Source: Rhodopseudomonas faecalis (GTDB lineage Bacteria; Pseudomonadota; Alphaproteobacteria; Rhizobiales; Xanthobacteraceae). Taken from it: a stretch of DNA of 64,000 nt. The notes below the pieces were generated by a model. That model saw only the letters and a program-made list of their open reading frames with translations. It had not been told where the DNA came from and ran no database searches. The stretch lies in contig NZ_QJTI01000005.1 of assembly GCF_003217325.1 (NCBI RefSeq), positions 1 through 64,000 of the forward strand, in the 5' to 3' direction. The translations under genes were made by a program, and so were the position numbers. Positions 16,833-25,922 of the stretch are shown here, one piece after another; position 1 is the stretch's first letter; the number at the start of each line of letters is the position of its first letter.

Positions 16833-17384
16833 TTACTTGCCGGCCGGAGCCGGCGCCGGGGCCGGTGCCGGAGCCGCGGGTGCAGCCGGCGTCGCGGCGG
16901 CCTGCGGCTGGGCATTCGGATTGACCCAGCAGGCATGCACGCGGCCGCTCAGGCTTTCCGGCGCCTTCGGGTCGATGCCGCCGATTCGAACCAGGCAGCG
17001 GAAGGTGGCCTGGACATGGCCGCCCGGGCAGCCGAAGCGGTCATAAAGGTCGAGGTGACGGAAGGCGGTGTCGAGATCGTCACGCCACATCAGCCCGACC
17101 ACACGCCGGCCCAGCCAGACGCATTCCGGGTTGCCGGCCGGACCGTTGATCGCCTGCGCCGCTTCGACGAATTCGTCGGTCTTGCGCTGGTTGTCCTTGG
17201 CGGCATCGCTCGGCGCGGTCGCGGCCGGGGTGCTCGGATTGGCGGCTGGCGCTTTGCCCTGATCCTGGGGGCGCAGATCACCGCTCTGGGCGAGAGCGCC
17301 TCCGATTCCAAGGGTCAGCAGCAAGCCAGTTGCAGCTACGCAACGCACGACGGCAGTTTTGCGCTCGATCAGCAGTCCACGCAT
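16833..17384 (-). CDS. Secreted small protein linked to ndvB/ndvC, possible glucan-synthesis accessory
   Basis: A 183-residue protein with an N-terminal signal segment (VAATGLLLTLGIGGALAQ), then a Pro/Ala-rich linker. The cysteine-containing core (NPECVWLGRRVVGLMWRDD, DRFGCPGG, ATFRCLVRIGG, HACWVNP) has four Cys that could form two disulfides in the periplasm. It ends in a low-complexity Ala-Pro tail. GGGGA lies before ATG 17384. It sits between ndvB and ndvC, where Bradyrhizobium carries an accessory gene (ndvD). I recall proteins of this kind being labelled beta-1,3/1,6-glucan biosynthesis protein, but equivalence to NdvD is not established here. Confidence 0.7.
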   Translation of the reverse strand: MRGLLIERKTAVVRCVAATGLLLTLGIGGALAQSGDLRPQDQGKAPAANPSTPAATAPSDAAKDNQRKTDEFVEAAQAINGPAGNPECVWLGRRVVGLMWRDDLDTAFRHLDLYDRFGCPGGHVQATFRCLVRIGGIDPKAPESLSGRVHACWVNPNAQPQAAATPAAPAAPAPAPAPAPAGK

Positions 17385-17581
17385 GAAGTCCCCGATTATC
17401 TCTGGCCTTCCCGATCAGCCATCACAGCTCTTGATGGCCTTCATTGGTCCTGAAATCGGCCAAGGCCCGGCAGATTCCCATGACTGACATTTTCAGCTTT
17501 GTCCAGCGAAGGCGATTACCTCTTGTAACATGACTGGCAGGTGAACAGCGCGTTGCTGAACGGCTAGCCTTTAGGAGGGAT

Positions 17582-19330
17582 TTGCCATGTTCATTCCGGC
17601 CTTGGCAGATCGGCGGTGAACGGCTATCGACGGTCCGCCTTTTGCGGAGGACGGAACCCATTTCTTATCGGACGCCACTGGCGCTTCTCCTGGTCTCGCT
17701 CAGCCTCATCGTTGCCGCGTGGTGGTGGCTTGCCACTCCCGTGTCGCTGAGCCGTGCCCCCATCGATCCGAGCGATAAGCTCGAATGCGTGTCCTATGCC
17801 CCGTTCCGCGGGAGCCAGACGCCTTTGATCGCCTCGACACAGATCGCCGCGGAGCAGATCGCGGAAGATCTGGCGCAGCTTGCGAAAATCTCGAAATGCG
17901 TGCGCACTTATTCGATCCAGAACGGCATGGATAAGGTGCCGGAGCTGGCCGAGAAGGTCGGGCTGAAAGTGATGCTCGGCATCTGGCTGGGCGGCGACCG
18001 CTACAAGAACGCCGCCGAGATCGCCGGCGCCGCCGCTCTCGCCAAGGAATATCCCGGCGTGATCACCGCGGTGGTGGTCGGCAACGAGGTGCTGCTGCGC
18101 GGCGAAATGACTGCCGCCGATCTGGCTGCGACGATTCGCCAGGTGAAGCCCAAGGTCAAAGTGCCGGTCACCTATGCCGACGTCTGGGAATATTGGCTGC
18201 GGCATCGCGACGTCTATGACGCGGTCGATTTCGTCACCATTCACATCCTGCCTTATTGGGAAGACCTGCCGGTGCGCGCCCGCTACGCCGCCGCCCATGT
18301 CGATTCGATCCGCAAACGCGTTGCGGTGGCGTTCCCGAACAAGGAAATCCTGATCGGCGAGACCGGCTGGCCGAGCGCCGGGCGGATGCGCGAAGGCGCG
18401 CTGCCCTCGCGCGCCAATCAGGCGCGGGTGGTGTCGGAAATTCTCAGCCTGGCAAAGCGCGAGAACTACCGCGTCAATCTGATCGAAGCCTATGACCAGC
18501 CGTGGAAGCGGCAGCTGGAAGGCACGGTCGGCGGCTATTGGGGTCTGATCGACGCCGACCAACGGGCGTTGAAATATCCGGCGGGTCAGCCGGTCAGCAA
18601 TTATCCGTTGTGGAAGATCTATCTCGGCTGCGGCCTTGGGCTTAGCGTGCTGGTGTTCGGCGCGGCGATGCTGACCGCGCGGCGCCGGCCGTGGTCGCCG
18701 CGCTTCTTGTCGTGGCTGGCGGTCGGGGTCTCGGCGACCGCGTCCGGCGTGCTGTTTGGCATCGCCGTCGACAAGATGATCTATGAAAGCCTCGGCTATG
18801 GCGGCTGGGCGATGTGGGGGCTGCTGCTGGCGGCCGGTACGCTGGCGCCGATTCTGGGCGCGAGCGCGCTGATCGCGGGCCGGGCGCTGCCGAGTTTCCT
18901 CGAACTGATCGGACCGCGCGAGGGCCGCACCAAATCCTGGCTGGCGCGTGGTTTGGTGCTGTGCTTCGGCGTCACCACCGTGATTGGGGCGATGACCGCG
19001 CTCGGCTTCACCTTCGACCCGCGCTATCGCGACTTCCCGTTCGCGTCGCTGACCATGGCGGTGCTGCCGTTCCTGGCGCTGGCGCTGCTCAACCGGCCGA
19101 CGCATGGCACGCGGCCTATCGCCGAAGCGGTGTTTGCCGGGGTGTTTGCCGTGACCGCGATCTATACCGGCTTCAATGAGGGGCCGAAGAACTGGCAGGC
19201 GCTGTGGACGGTCGCGGCCTATCTGATGATGGCGGTGACGCTGTGGCGGGCGCGGGGCGAGCAGCCCCACGACGACAATAACCGGCCGGCGCAGTCCGAG
19301 CCGAGGCTGGACGCTGCCGCCGCCCTGTAA
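17582..19330 (+). CDS. ndvC: NdvC-like protein: GH17 domain with polytopic membrane tail
   Basis: The counterpart of Bradyrhizobium NdvC (about 62 kDa), implicated in the beta-(1,6) linkages of the cyclic glucan. An N-terminal membrane anchor (PLALLLVSLSLIVAAWWWL) precedes a GH17 domain with VSYAPFRG, AVVVGNEVLLRGE (acid/base Glu near 167) and ILIGETGWPSAG (nucleophile Glu near 260). About eight membrane spans fill the C-terminal half. No GT2 motifs are present, unlike NdvB. The start is unsettled. The frame opens at TTG 17582, only 3 bases from a strong AGGAGG, and an in-frame TTG 17642 lacks a ribosome site. The same AGGAGG is ideally spaced for an out-of-frame ATG at 17587. Confidence 0.85.
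   Translation: MPCSFRPWQIGGERLSTVRLLRRTEPISYRTPLALLLVSLSLIVAAWWWLATPVSLSRAPIDPSDKLECVSYAPFRGSQTPLIASTQIAAEQIAEDLAQLAKISKCVRTYSIQNGMDKVPELAEKVGLKVMLGIWLGGDRYKNAAEIAGAAALAKEYPGVITAVVVGNEVLLRGEMTAADLAATIRQVKPKVKVPVTYADVWEYWLRHRDVYDAVDFVTIHILPYWEDLPVRARYAAAHVDSIRKRVAVAFPNKEILIGETGWPSAGRMREGALPSRANQARVVSEILSLAKRENYRVNLIEAYDQPWKRQLEGTVGGYWGLIDADQRALKYPAGQPVSNYPLWKIYLGCGLGLSVLVFGAAMLTARRRPWSPRFLSWLAVGVSATASGVLFGIAVDKMIYESLGYGGWAMWGLLLAAGTLAPILGASALIAGRALPSFLELIGPREGRTKSWLARGLVLCFGVTTVIGAMTALGFTFDPRYRDFPFASLTMAVLPFLALALLNRPTHGTRPIAEAVFAGVFAVTAIYTGFNEGPKNWQALWTVAAYLMMAVTLWRARGEQPHDDNNRPAQSEPRLDAAAAL
17587..17619 (+). CDS. Possible 10-codon leader ORF overlapping the ndvC start
   Basis: ATG 17587 sits 8 bases after AGGAGG (17573-17578), the best ribosome site in this region, and reads MFIPALADRR before TGA at 17617. 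It overlaps the first codons of the ndvC frame. It may be a leader peptide coupling translation to an ndvC start a few codons later. It may also point to a sequencing shift that hides the true ndvC start. Confidence 0.3.
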   Translation: MFIPALADRR

Positions 19331-19357
19331 AGGCGACAGCGAGACCTGACGACAAGC

Positions 19358-19396
19358 GCGCGCTGCGGTTCTGATCACACCAGAGCCGCAGCGCGC
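19358..19396 (+). terminator. Strong hairpin after ndvC
   Basis: GCGCGCTGCGGTTCTG (19358-19373) pairs with CAGAGCCGCAGCGCGC (19381-19396) over 16 positions with one G-T pair and a 7-base loop. It starts 28 bases after the ndvC stop. A CTTTTT run occurs 15 bases beyond the stem. It is probably the ndvC transcription end. The rest of the interval to 19600 shows no gene. Confidence 0.65.
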
Positions 19397-19600
19397 TGCG
19401 TTTGGGCGGGCTTTTTGGGGTGTGGCTGCGCTGGTTGCCGCGAGCCTGCCGGAGGGCCTCGCCGCCCAACAGGTGGTCTCGCACGCAAAAGCGTTCCGTG
19501 CGCTCACACAGCTGCGGCGACCATTATTTGCTGAATCGTCGGGAAGCGACGGAGCGGTGGCCGGCGCTGGTGAGCAGCGCCGCCACTTGAGCGATTGCCG

Positions 19601-19981
19601 CTACGCCGTTTCCGGCGCGGGGCGGGCAAAGCCGAGGATCAAAAGGCCGATCGCCACGCCCGACAGCGCCACATTGTAGAGCACAATGCCGAAGCCCGCG
19701 GCCACCAGGCCCGCGGTGAGCAGCACGATCGACGGCCGGATCACGTGCAGAACCGCGATCACCAGCGCGGCAATGCCGAACACCGAATGGCGGAACAGAT
19801 AGGTCATCAGCGATCGGGTCTGGCACAGCATGCTCTGCTGGCCGGCCTCGCAGGCCAGCGACACGGTCGAGAATTCGATCGCGAGATAGCGAAGGTAGAG
19901 CGCATAGCCGACCGTCGTGAAGCCGACGATCAACAGCCACTGCACCTGATAAGGCGTCAGCCGAAAGGGATGTTTCTTCAT
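19601..19981 (-). CDS. Uncharacterised four-span membrane protein
   Basis: A 126-residue protein beginning MKKHPFRLTPYQVQW. It has hydrophobic segments at WLLIVGFTTVGYALYL, SVFGIAALVIAVLHVI, IVLLTAGLVAAGFGIVLYNV and AIGLLILGF. A short loop between the first two carries two cysteines (SLACEAGQQSMLCQTR) that could form a periplasmic disulfide. No family is recognised. It is followed by ndvC on the opposite strand (convergent), and the upstream gene on its own strand is the SPOR-like protein, 72 bases away. Confidence 0.6.
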   Translation of the reverse strand: MKKHPFRLTPYQVQWLLIVGFTTVGYALYLRYLAIEFSTVSLACEAGQQSMLCQTRSLMTYLFRHSVFGIAALVIAVLHVIRPSIVLLTAGLVAAGFGIVLYNVALSGVAIGLLILGFARPAPETA

Positions 19982-20053
19982 CTCGTAATTATGCGGCGAT
20001 TTGCGACCAAGAACAACCGCGACGGACGGCGCAAGCTTTGGCGAAAGTCCCGT

Positions 20054-21415
20054 TCAGCGCAGGCCGAACAGCGAGTTGAGCGATGACGGCTGCAGCGACG
20101 AATGCGGCGGCGGTGTCGGCGGGTTTTGCGGCTGCGGCGGCACGTGCTCCGGCTCGGGCTCGGGCGAAAACCGGGCGCTGGTGCGCTTTTTGGTGGTGGT
20201 CGGCTGCGGCTGCGGCGGCGGCGCGGGCGTCGCCCGTTTGGTCGACAGCCGCTGGCCGTCATACATCGCGGTTTCGCAATACTGATCGGCCGCGGTCAGC
20301 CCGGCGCACAATTTGGCGGCGGTCGCGGCGTCGGTGATCGGCCCGGCGATCAACCGCAACTGGGTGCTGGAGCCGCGCTCTTTGACCGTTACGACCGGGG
20401 TCAGAGCGCTCAGCGTCTTGTGGGTTTTGATCATGCGCGCCCACATCACCCGCAGATTGTCGAGCGAGTTGCCGCCGCCAAGATCAATGCCGAATTCGGT
20501 GCGCGGCACCGGAACGCTCGGCTGCTTTGGCTCGGCCGCCGCCGGTTCCGGCTCCTGGGTGGTGCTGACCACCGCCGGTGGCGCCATTGGGCGCGGCGCC
20601 GCGACCAGGCTTGCGCGCGAGGCTAGATGCGGGTCGGTCGGCGACGCCGTGGCGGCAGCCGGCGTGGTCGCAGCGGCGGGGTCGATCAGCCGCCCGGCGG
20701 CGGGATCGGGCGGCCCCAGCATTGCTCGCGAGATCACCACTTCCGGTTTGGAGGGGGCGGACGGCGGCGCGGACGGGGTCGCGGCAGCTCCGGCGGCCGC
20801 CGGGGCAGGCGTTTCGGCAGGCTTGGGCGCTCCGGTCTCAATTTCCGGTCGGGACGCGGGCACCGGCACTGGTTCCGCCGCGGGGGACGCCGGCCGCGCG
20901 GCTTCGGCGACGGTTTTGTCGCCGTCCTGCGCCGGTCCTGGAGCCGGGGGCGTGGCCCGTGCGGCTGATTTCGGCGCTGGGTGGGCAGGCTGAGCGGCCA
21001 CCACCGGCAGATGCGGCGGGAAGGCGGCCGCGCCCCTGGCGATCGATCCGGTGACCGATTCCAGGTTCTGCTCCATCATAGTGACCCGGGTGAACAGCCG
21101 GTCGCGATCGCTGTTCAGGGTTTCGATCGCGGCGCCGAGCCGGGACAGCTCGCTCTGGGCCTCCTTGGTCAGGCGCTGGATCTGCTGGGCCTGGCGTGCC
21201 AGATCGGCAGAGACCATTTGGCCGTGCTGGTCCTGCCCGGAGGATTGGCTGACCAGGATCGCCAGCACCAATGCACCGACCGCGCTCACCGCCCATGAGC
21301 CGAGCCGCCACAGCGCGCGCTGATCCAAATCCTCTTCCTCGGCCAAAACGCCGAACAGACCCCGATCGGGGTCGGTATGCAGGCGTTCCGCCAAATCAGC
21401 GTGTTTGGTGGTCAT
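20054..21415 (-). CDS. Single-pass membrane protein with coiled coil and C-terminal SPOR-like domain
   Basis: A 453-residue protein. It has a cytoplasmic N terminus ([19 protein letters not shown]) and one TM helix near residue 45 ([16 protein letters not shown]). A coiled coil follows ([20 protein letters not shown] to about residue 115), then some 230 residues of low-complexity Pro/Ala linker. The C-terminal 90-residue region ([41 protein letters not shown]) is laid out like a SPOR peptidoglycan-binding domain. This architecture resembles cell-division or envelope proteins. The frame is open far upstream, but ATG 21415 gives the natural start. It diverges from glmU. Confidence 0.75.
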   Translation of the reverse strand: MTTKHADLAERLHTDPDRGLFGVLAEEEDLDQRALWRLGSWAVSAVGALVLAILVSQSSGQDQHGQMVSADLARQAQQIQRLTKEAQSELSRLGAAIETLNSDRDRLFTRVTMMEQNLESVTGSIARGAAAFPPHLPVVAAQPAHPAPKSAARATPPAPGPAQDGDKTVAEAARPASPAAEPVPVPASRPEIETGAPKPAETPAPAAAGAAATPSAPPSAPSKPEVVISRAMLGPPDPAAGRLIDPAAATTPAAATASPTDPHLASRASLVAAPRPMAPPAVVSTTQEPEPAAAEPKQPSVPVPRTEFGIDLGGGNSLDNLRVMWARMIKTHKTLSALTPVVTVKERGSSTQLRLIAGPITDAATAAKLCAGLTAADQYCETAMYDGQRLSTKRATPAPPPQPQPTTTKKRTSARFSPEPEPEHVPPQPQNPPTPPPHSSLQPSSLNSLFGLR

Positions 21416-21582
21416 ACGATCTCTGCCGGCCCCTTCGCGGCGCGAATCATGGGCCAAGGATATCAGGGAAAGCGAACTGCATCGTGGCTGATGGTATCCC
21501 CGGACGAGGCGGCAAGGTTTGCAGAACCGCCGAAAGGCATTATGAAAACCTTCCCCGCCGCCTGAGGATCGTGACCGAATCC

Positions 21583-22950
21583 ATGTCTGCCCGCACCAGC
21601 CTAACCATTGTGCTCGCCGCTGGCGAAGGTACGCGAATGCGTTCGTCCTTGCCGAAGGTGCTACATCGCGTCGCAGGTGAGACCCTGCTGGCGCATGTGC
21701 TGAAGGCCGCGCCGGGCGGCGATGGCGCTGCGCTCGCCGTGGTGATCGGTCCCGATCACGCCGCGGTCGCCGAGGAGGCGCAGCGCGTCCGTCCGCAGGC
21801 CGAAACTTTTGTGCAGAGCGAGCGGCTTGGCACCGCGCATGCCGTGCTGGCGGCGCGCGCCGCGCTCGAACGCGACGCCGACGACGTGCTGATCGCGTTT
21901 GGCGATACCCCGCTGATTTCTGCCGAGACGTTTGCGCAACTGCGCCAGCCGCTGGCGCAGGGCGCGGCGCTGGTGGTGCTTGGTTTCCGGCCCAACGATC
22001 CGACCGGCTACGGCCGGCTGCTGGTCGAAAACGGCGCCCTGGTCGCAATCCGCGAACATGCCGACGCCTCCGAGCAGGAGCGCGCCATCGGATTGTGCAA
22101 TGCCGGCTTGATGGCGATCCGGGGCGATGTGGCGCTGTCGATCCTGGAGCGGATCGGCAATGCCAATGCCAAGGGCGAGTACTACCTCACCGACGCGATC
22201 GCGATCGTCCGCGAGCGCGGCCTTCAATCGATCGTGGTCGAAGCCGACGAAGACGAAGTACGCGGCATCAACACCAAGGCGCAGCTCGCCGAGGCGGAAG
22301 CGGTGATGCAGGCCCGGCTGCGCCGCGCCGCGCTCGACGCTGGCGTCACCATGATCGCGCCGGAAACGGTGTTTTTGGCGGCTGATACTGTTTTTGGAAA
22401 GGACGTCACCATCGAGCCGTTTGTGGTGATCGGCGAGCGCGTCTCGATTGGCGACGGCGCGGTGATTCACGCCTTCTCGCATCTGGCGCAGGCGGTGGTC
22501 GGCAAGGACGCCTCGGTCGGTCCTTATGCGCGGCTGCGGCCCGGCACTTTGCTCGGCGACGGCGCCAAGATCGGCAATTTCGTCGAGACCAAAGCGGCGC
22601 AGATCGATGCCGGCGCCAAGGTCAATCACCTGACTTACATTGGCGACGCCCATATCGGCAGCAAAGCCAATATCGGCGCCGGGACCATCACCTGCAATTA
22701 CGACGGCTACGGCAAGCACAAGACCGAAATCGGCGCTGGCGCCTTTGTCGGCTCGAACACTTCGCTGGTAGCGCCGGTCAAGATCGGCGCCGGAGCCTAT
22801 GTCGGCTCGGGCTCGGTGATCACCCGCGAGGTGCCGGATGACGCGCTGGCGCTCGAGCGCGCCGAGCAATCGGTGCGGGAGGGCTGGGCCAAGCGCTATC
22901 GCGACGCCAAGACCCGCGCCAAATCCAAAGATAAGTCACATCGCGCGTGA
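21583..22950 (+). CDS. glmU: GlmU, bifunctional GlcN-1-P acetyltransferase / GlcNAc-1-P uridyltransferase
   Basis: GlmU makes UDP-N-acetylglucosamine, the precursor of peptidoglycan and lipid A. The N-terminal pyrophosphorylase domain shows [22 protein letters not shown]. The C-terminal left-handed beta-helix has hexapeptide repeats, with [20 protein letters not shown] and [20 protein letters not shown] in the acetyltransferase site. The length of 455 residues matches E. coli GlmU (456). ATG 21583 is chosen; GTG 21571 is an alternative slightly nearer GAGGAT. It is followed by glmS, which makes its pathway precursor, after 144 bases that may hold a promoter. Confidence 0.97.
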   Translation: MSARTSLTIVLAAGEGTRMRSSLPKVLHRVAGETLLAHVLKAAPGGDGAALAVVIGPDHAAVAEEAQRVRPQAETFVQSERLGTAHAVLAARAALERDADDVLIAFGDTPLISAETFAQLRQPLAQGAALVVLGFRPNDPTGYGRLLVENGALVAIREHADASEQERAIGLCNAGLMAIRGDVALSILERIGNANAKGEYYLTDAIAIVRERGLQSIVVEADEDEVRGINTKAQLAEAEAVMQARLRRAALDAGVTMIAPETVFLAADTVFGKDVTIEPFVVIGERVSIGDGAVIHAFSHLAQAVVGKDASVGPYARLRPGTLLGDGAKIGNFVETKAAQIDAGAKVNHLTYIGDAHIGSKANIGAGTITCNYDGYGKHKTEIGAGAFVGSNTSLVAPVKIGAGAYVGSGSVITREVPDDALALERAEQSVREGWAKRYRDAKTRAKSKDKSHRA

Positions 22951-23094
22951 GCCGTGACCGGCAGCGGTTGCGACCCACGCGATCGCTTGTCTTAGTTCGC
23001 AATGAATATTGATTATCTGCGATTGTAGAGAACCCAGTAAGACACGCGAGACGTTTGGGGCTGTCTGCATTCGATTCTGGAGTAGTTGATCCGC

Positions 23095-24921
23095 ATGTGC
23101 GGCATTGTCGGCATTTTGGGGCAGGGTCCGGTCGCGGATCTGCTGGTGGATTCGCTGAAGCGGCTGGAATATCGCGGCTATGATTCAGCAGGTGTGGCCA
23201 CGCTGGAAGGCGAGCATATCGAGCGGCGCCGCGCCGAGGGCAAGCTGCGCAATCTTGAGGCGCGCCTGAAGGATGCGCCGCTGCAGGGGCGCGTTGGCAT
23301 CGGCCATACCCGCTGGGCGACGCATGGCAAGCCCACTGAAAACAACGCCCATCCGCACGCCACGGAGCGCGTCGCGGTGGTGCATAACGGCATCATCGAG
23401 AACTTTCGCGAGCTGCGTCAGCAGCTCGAAAGCACCGGTGCGCAATTCACCAGCGACACCGACACCGAGGTGGTGGCGCATCTGGTCAACTCCTATCTGG
23501 AGCAGGGCCAGTCGCCCGAACAAGCGGTGCGGCTATCGCTGCCGCAGCTGCGCGGCGCGTTCGCGCTCGCGTTCCTGTTCACCGGCCATGATGATCTGAT
23601 GATCGGCGCCCGCAAGGGATCGCCGCTTGCGATCGGTTATGGCGACAGTGAAATGTATCTCGGCTCGGATGCGATCGCTTTGGCGCCGTTCACCGACACG
23701 ATCAGCTATCTCGAAGACGGCGATTGGGTGGTGCTGACCCGCACCGGCGCGGTGATCCGCAACGCCGATGGCGAGGTGGTGAAGCGCGAAACGCTGAAAT
23801 CCGGCGCGTCGTCATTCGTGGTCGACAAGGCCAATTTCCGCCACTTCATGGCCAAGGAAATTCACGAACAGCCCGAAGTGGTCGGCCATACGCTGGCGCG
23901 CTACATCGACATGGCGACCGAGCGCGCGGTGCTGCCCGCCGAGCTGCCGTTCGATTTCCGCGACATTCAGCGCGTCTCGATCACCGCTTGCGGCACGGCG
24001 AACTACGCCGGCCACGTTGCCAAATACTGGTTCGAGCGTTTTGCGCGGCTGCCGGTCGAAATCGACGTCGCGTCCGAATTCCGCTACCGCGAAGCGCCGC
24101 TGTGCCGCGGCGATCTTGCGATCGTGATCTCGCAATCGGGCGAGACCGCCGACACGCTGGCCGCGCTGCGCTACGCCAAGGAGCAGGGGCTGCATACGTT
24201 GTCGGTGGTCAATGTGCCGACCTCGACCATCGCCCGCGAAAGCGAGGTGGTGATGCCGACCCTGGCCGGGCCGGAGATCGGCGTAGCGTCCACCAAAGCC
24301 TTCACCTGTCAGCTGATGGTGCTGGCGGCGCTGGCGGTGGCAGCCGGGCGGGCGCGTGGCGAATTGTCGGAGGCCGACGAAACCAAGCTGGTCCATGGCC
24401 TGATCGAAGTGCCGCGGCTGATGTCGGCGGCGCTCGCCACCGAGCCGCAGATCGAACGGCTGGCGCGCGACATCGCCAAGCGCCAGGACGTGCTCTATCT
24501 CGGCCGCGGCACCAGCTATCCGCTGGCGCTGGAAGGCGCGCTGAAGCTGAAGGAAATCTCCTACATCCACGCCGAAGGCTATGCCGCCGGCGAGCTGAAG
24601 CATGGCCCGATCGCGCTGATCGACGAGAATATGCCGGTGGTGGTGATCGCGCCCTTCGACCGGGTGTTTGAAAAGACCGTGTCGAATATGCAGGAAGTGG
24701 CGGCGCGCGGCGGCAACATCATTTTGATGACCGATGCCAAGGGCGCGGCGGAAGCCAGCGTCGAGGCGCTGGTCAACATCGTCTTGCCCGACATGCCGTC
24801 GGCGTTCACGCCGATCGTCTATGCGATCCCGGTGCAGTTACTTGCCTATCACACGGCCGTCGTGATGGGCACCGACGTCGACCAGCCGCGCAATCTGGCG
24901 AAATCGGTGACCGTGGAATAA
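23095..24921 (+). CDS. glmS: GlmS, glutamine-fructose-6-phosphate aminotransferase (isomerising)
   Basis: GlmS forms glucosamine-6-phosphate from fructose-6-phosphate and glutamine, the committed step of amino-sugar synthesis. The 608-residue protein has the N-terminal nucleophile Cys2 (MCGIVGILG), glutaminase motifs HTRWATHGKP and HNGIIEN, and two SIS sugar-isomerase domains (ITACGTANYAG, ISQSGETADTL, STKAFTCQL, GRGTSYPLALEGALKLKE). It ends in the typical QPRNLAKSVTVE. Position 2 must be Cys, which fixes ATG 23095 as the start although the frame opens slightly earlier. I see no glmS ribozyme in the leader, as expected outside Firmicutes. Confidence 0.98.
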   Translation: MCGIVGILGQGPVADLLVDSLKRLEYRGYDSAGVATLEGEHIERRRAEGKLRNLEARLKDAPLQGRVGIGHTRWATHGKPTENNAHPHATERVAVVHNGIIENFRELRQQLESTGAQFTSDTDTEVVAHLVNSYLEQGQSPEQAVRLSLPQLRGAFALAFLFTGHDDLMIGARKGSPLAIGYGDSEMYLGSDAIALAPFTDTISYLEDGDWVVLTRTGAVIRNADGEVVKRETLKSGASSFVVDKANFRHFMAKEIHEQPEVVGHTLARYIDMATERAVLPAELPFDFRDIQRVSITACGTANYAGHVAKYWFERFARLPVEIDVASEFRYREAPLCRGDLAIVISQSGETADTLAALRYAKEQGLHTLSVVNVPTSTIARESEVVMPTLAGPEIGVASTKAFTCQLMVLAALAVAAGRARGELSEADETKLVHGLIEVPRLMSAALATEPQIERLARDIAKRQDVLYLGRGTSYPLALEGALKLKEISYIHAEGYAAGELKHGPIALIDENMPVVVIAPFDRVFEKTVSNMQEVAARGGNIILMTDAKGAAEASVEALVNIVLPDMPSAFTPIVYAIPVQLLAYHTAVVMGTDVDQPRNLAKSVTVE

Positions 24922-25029
24922 GGGCAGGGCACGGCTAGGTCGCGGAGTGCACCGCCCGGTTGCACCGCGGCCACAATTTCCCGATAAGCTTTGGACAATT
25001 CTGGCCAGCGGCGATTGCGCCCGCGCCGT

Positions 25030-25045
25030 TGGCACCAGATATGCA
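25030..25045 (+). promoter_or_regulatory. Sigma-54-like -24/-12 promoter element
   Basis: TGGCACCAGATATGCA carries GG at 25031-25032 and GC at 25043-25044, exactly 10 bases apart, with the TGGCAC -24 box intact and ATGC in place of TTGC. It lies about 98 bases before the DUF502 gene and is read in the same direction. A chance match is possible; no activator site was identified. Confidence 0.35.
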
Positions 25046-25142
25046 ATACTCCAGCTGCGCGTGCGGATTCTCTCGCGGTGTCCGGCACTGGCGGCTAGCG
25101 CGAGTGTTCATGACTGAACTGCATGACTGACCTGGATGCCCA

Positions 25143-25922
25143 ATGACCGGCGACGATAAATCCCTGCAGCCCGCCATCGACAACAAGACGGAGCCGCCAC
25201 GCGGCTTCGCGGGACGCATCCGCAACTACTTTCTGACCGGCATCATCGTCGCTGGCCCGATCGCCATCACCTTCTATCTGACCTGGGGTTTCGTAAACTG
25301 GGTCGACAGTTTTGTGCGCCCGTTCGTCCCGGTGGATTACCGGCCCGAAACCTATCTGCCGTTCGCCGTGCCGGGGTCAGGTCTGGTGGTGGCGTTTGTG
25401 GCGCTGACGCTGCTCGGCTTTCTGACCGCCAATTTGATCGGCCGCACCTTGGTCGATTTCGGCGAACGGCTTTTGGGCCGGATGCCCGTGGTGCGGGCGA
25501 TCTATCGCGGCCTCAAGCAGGTGTTCGAGACGCTGTTCTCGGCAACCGGGTCGAGTTTCCGAAAAGTCGGTCTGGTCGAGTTTCCGGCGCCGGGTATGTG
25601 GTCGATCGTGCTGATCTCGCAGCCGCCGAGCGTTGAAGTGTCGTCAAAATTGCCGGGGCGTGAGGAGCACATCTCGGTGTTTCTGCCCTGTGCGCCGAAC
25701 CCGACCACCGGCTTCTTCTTCTACGTTCCCAAGAGCAAGATCATCGAAGTCGATATGACCGCGGACGCTGCGGCGACGCTGATCATGTCGGCAGGCGTGG
25801 TGCAGCCGGGCTCCGATCCGCAGAAGAAGATCGCGGCGCTGGCTGGTTCGGTGATCGCGGCGCGCGCCGCGGCCGATCAGCCGGAATCGGCGTTTTCGCG
25901 CCGCCGCGTCAAAGCGGACTGA
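25143..25922 (+). CDS. DUF502 family inner-membrane protein
   Basis: A 259-residue protein with two membrane spans, YFLTGIIVAGPIAITFYLTW near residue 30 and LVVAFVALTLLGFLTANLIG near residue 85. A conserved soluble domain follows (GERLLGRMPVVRAIYRGLKQ, FVPCAPNPTTGFFF-like segment, STAGV-type turn SAGVVQPG). This is the DUF502 family, widespread but of unknown function. The ATG at 25143 follows CCCA with no clear ribosome site. It ends exactly where recG ends on the other strand, the TGATCA serving as stop for both genes. Confidence 0.85.
   Translation: MTGDDKSLQPAIDNKTEPPRGFAGRIRNYFLTGIIVAGPIAITFYLTWGFVNWVDSFVRPFVPVDYRPETYLPFAVPGSGLVVAFVALTLLGFLTANLIGRTLVDFGERLLGRMPVVRAIYRGLKQVFETLFSATGSSFRKVGLVEFPAPGMWSIVLISQPPSVEVSSKLPGREEHISVFLPCAPNPTTGFFFYVPKSKIIEVDMTADAAATLIMSAGVVQPGSDPQKKIAALAGSVIAARAAADQPESAFSRRRVKAD

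Noticed and set aside
21377-21565. 62-residue forward ORF in the SPOR-glmU interval
   Set aside because: It overlaps the N-terminal codons of the SPOR-like gene on the other strand, has no ribosome site or recognisable protein features, and fills a divergent promoter region.
23000-23094. glmS ribozyme or riboswitch in the glmS leader
   Set aside because: The leader is under 150 bases and lacks the ribozyme core. The element is known from Firmicutes, not from this group.
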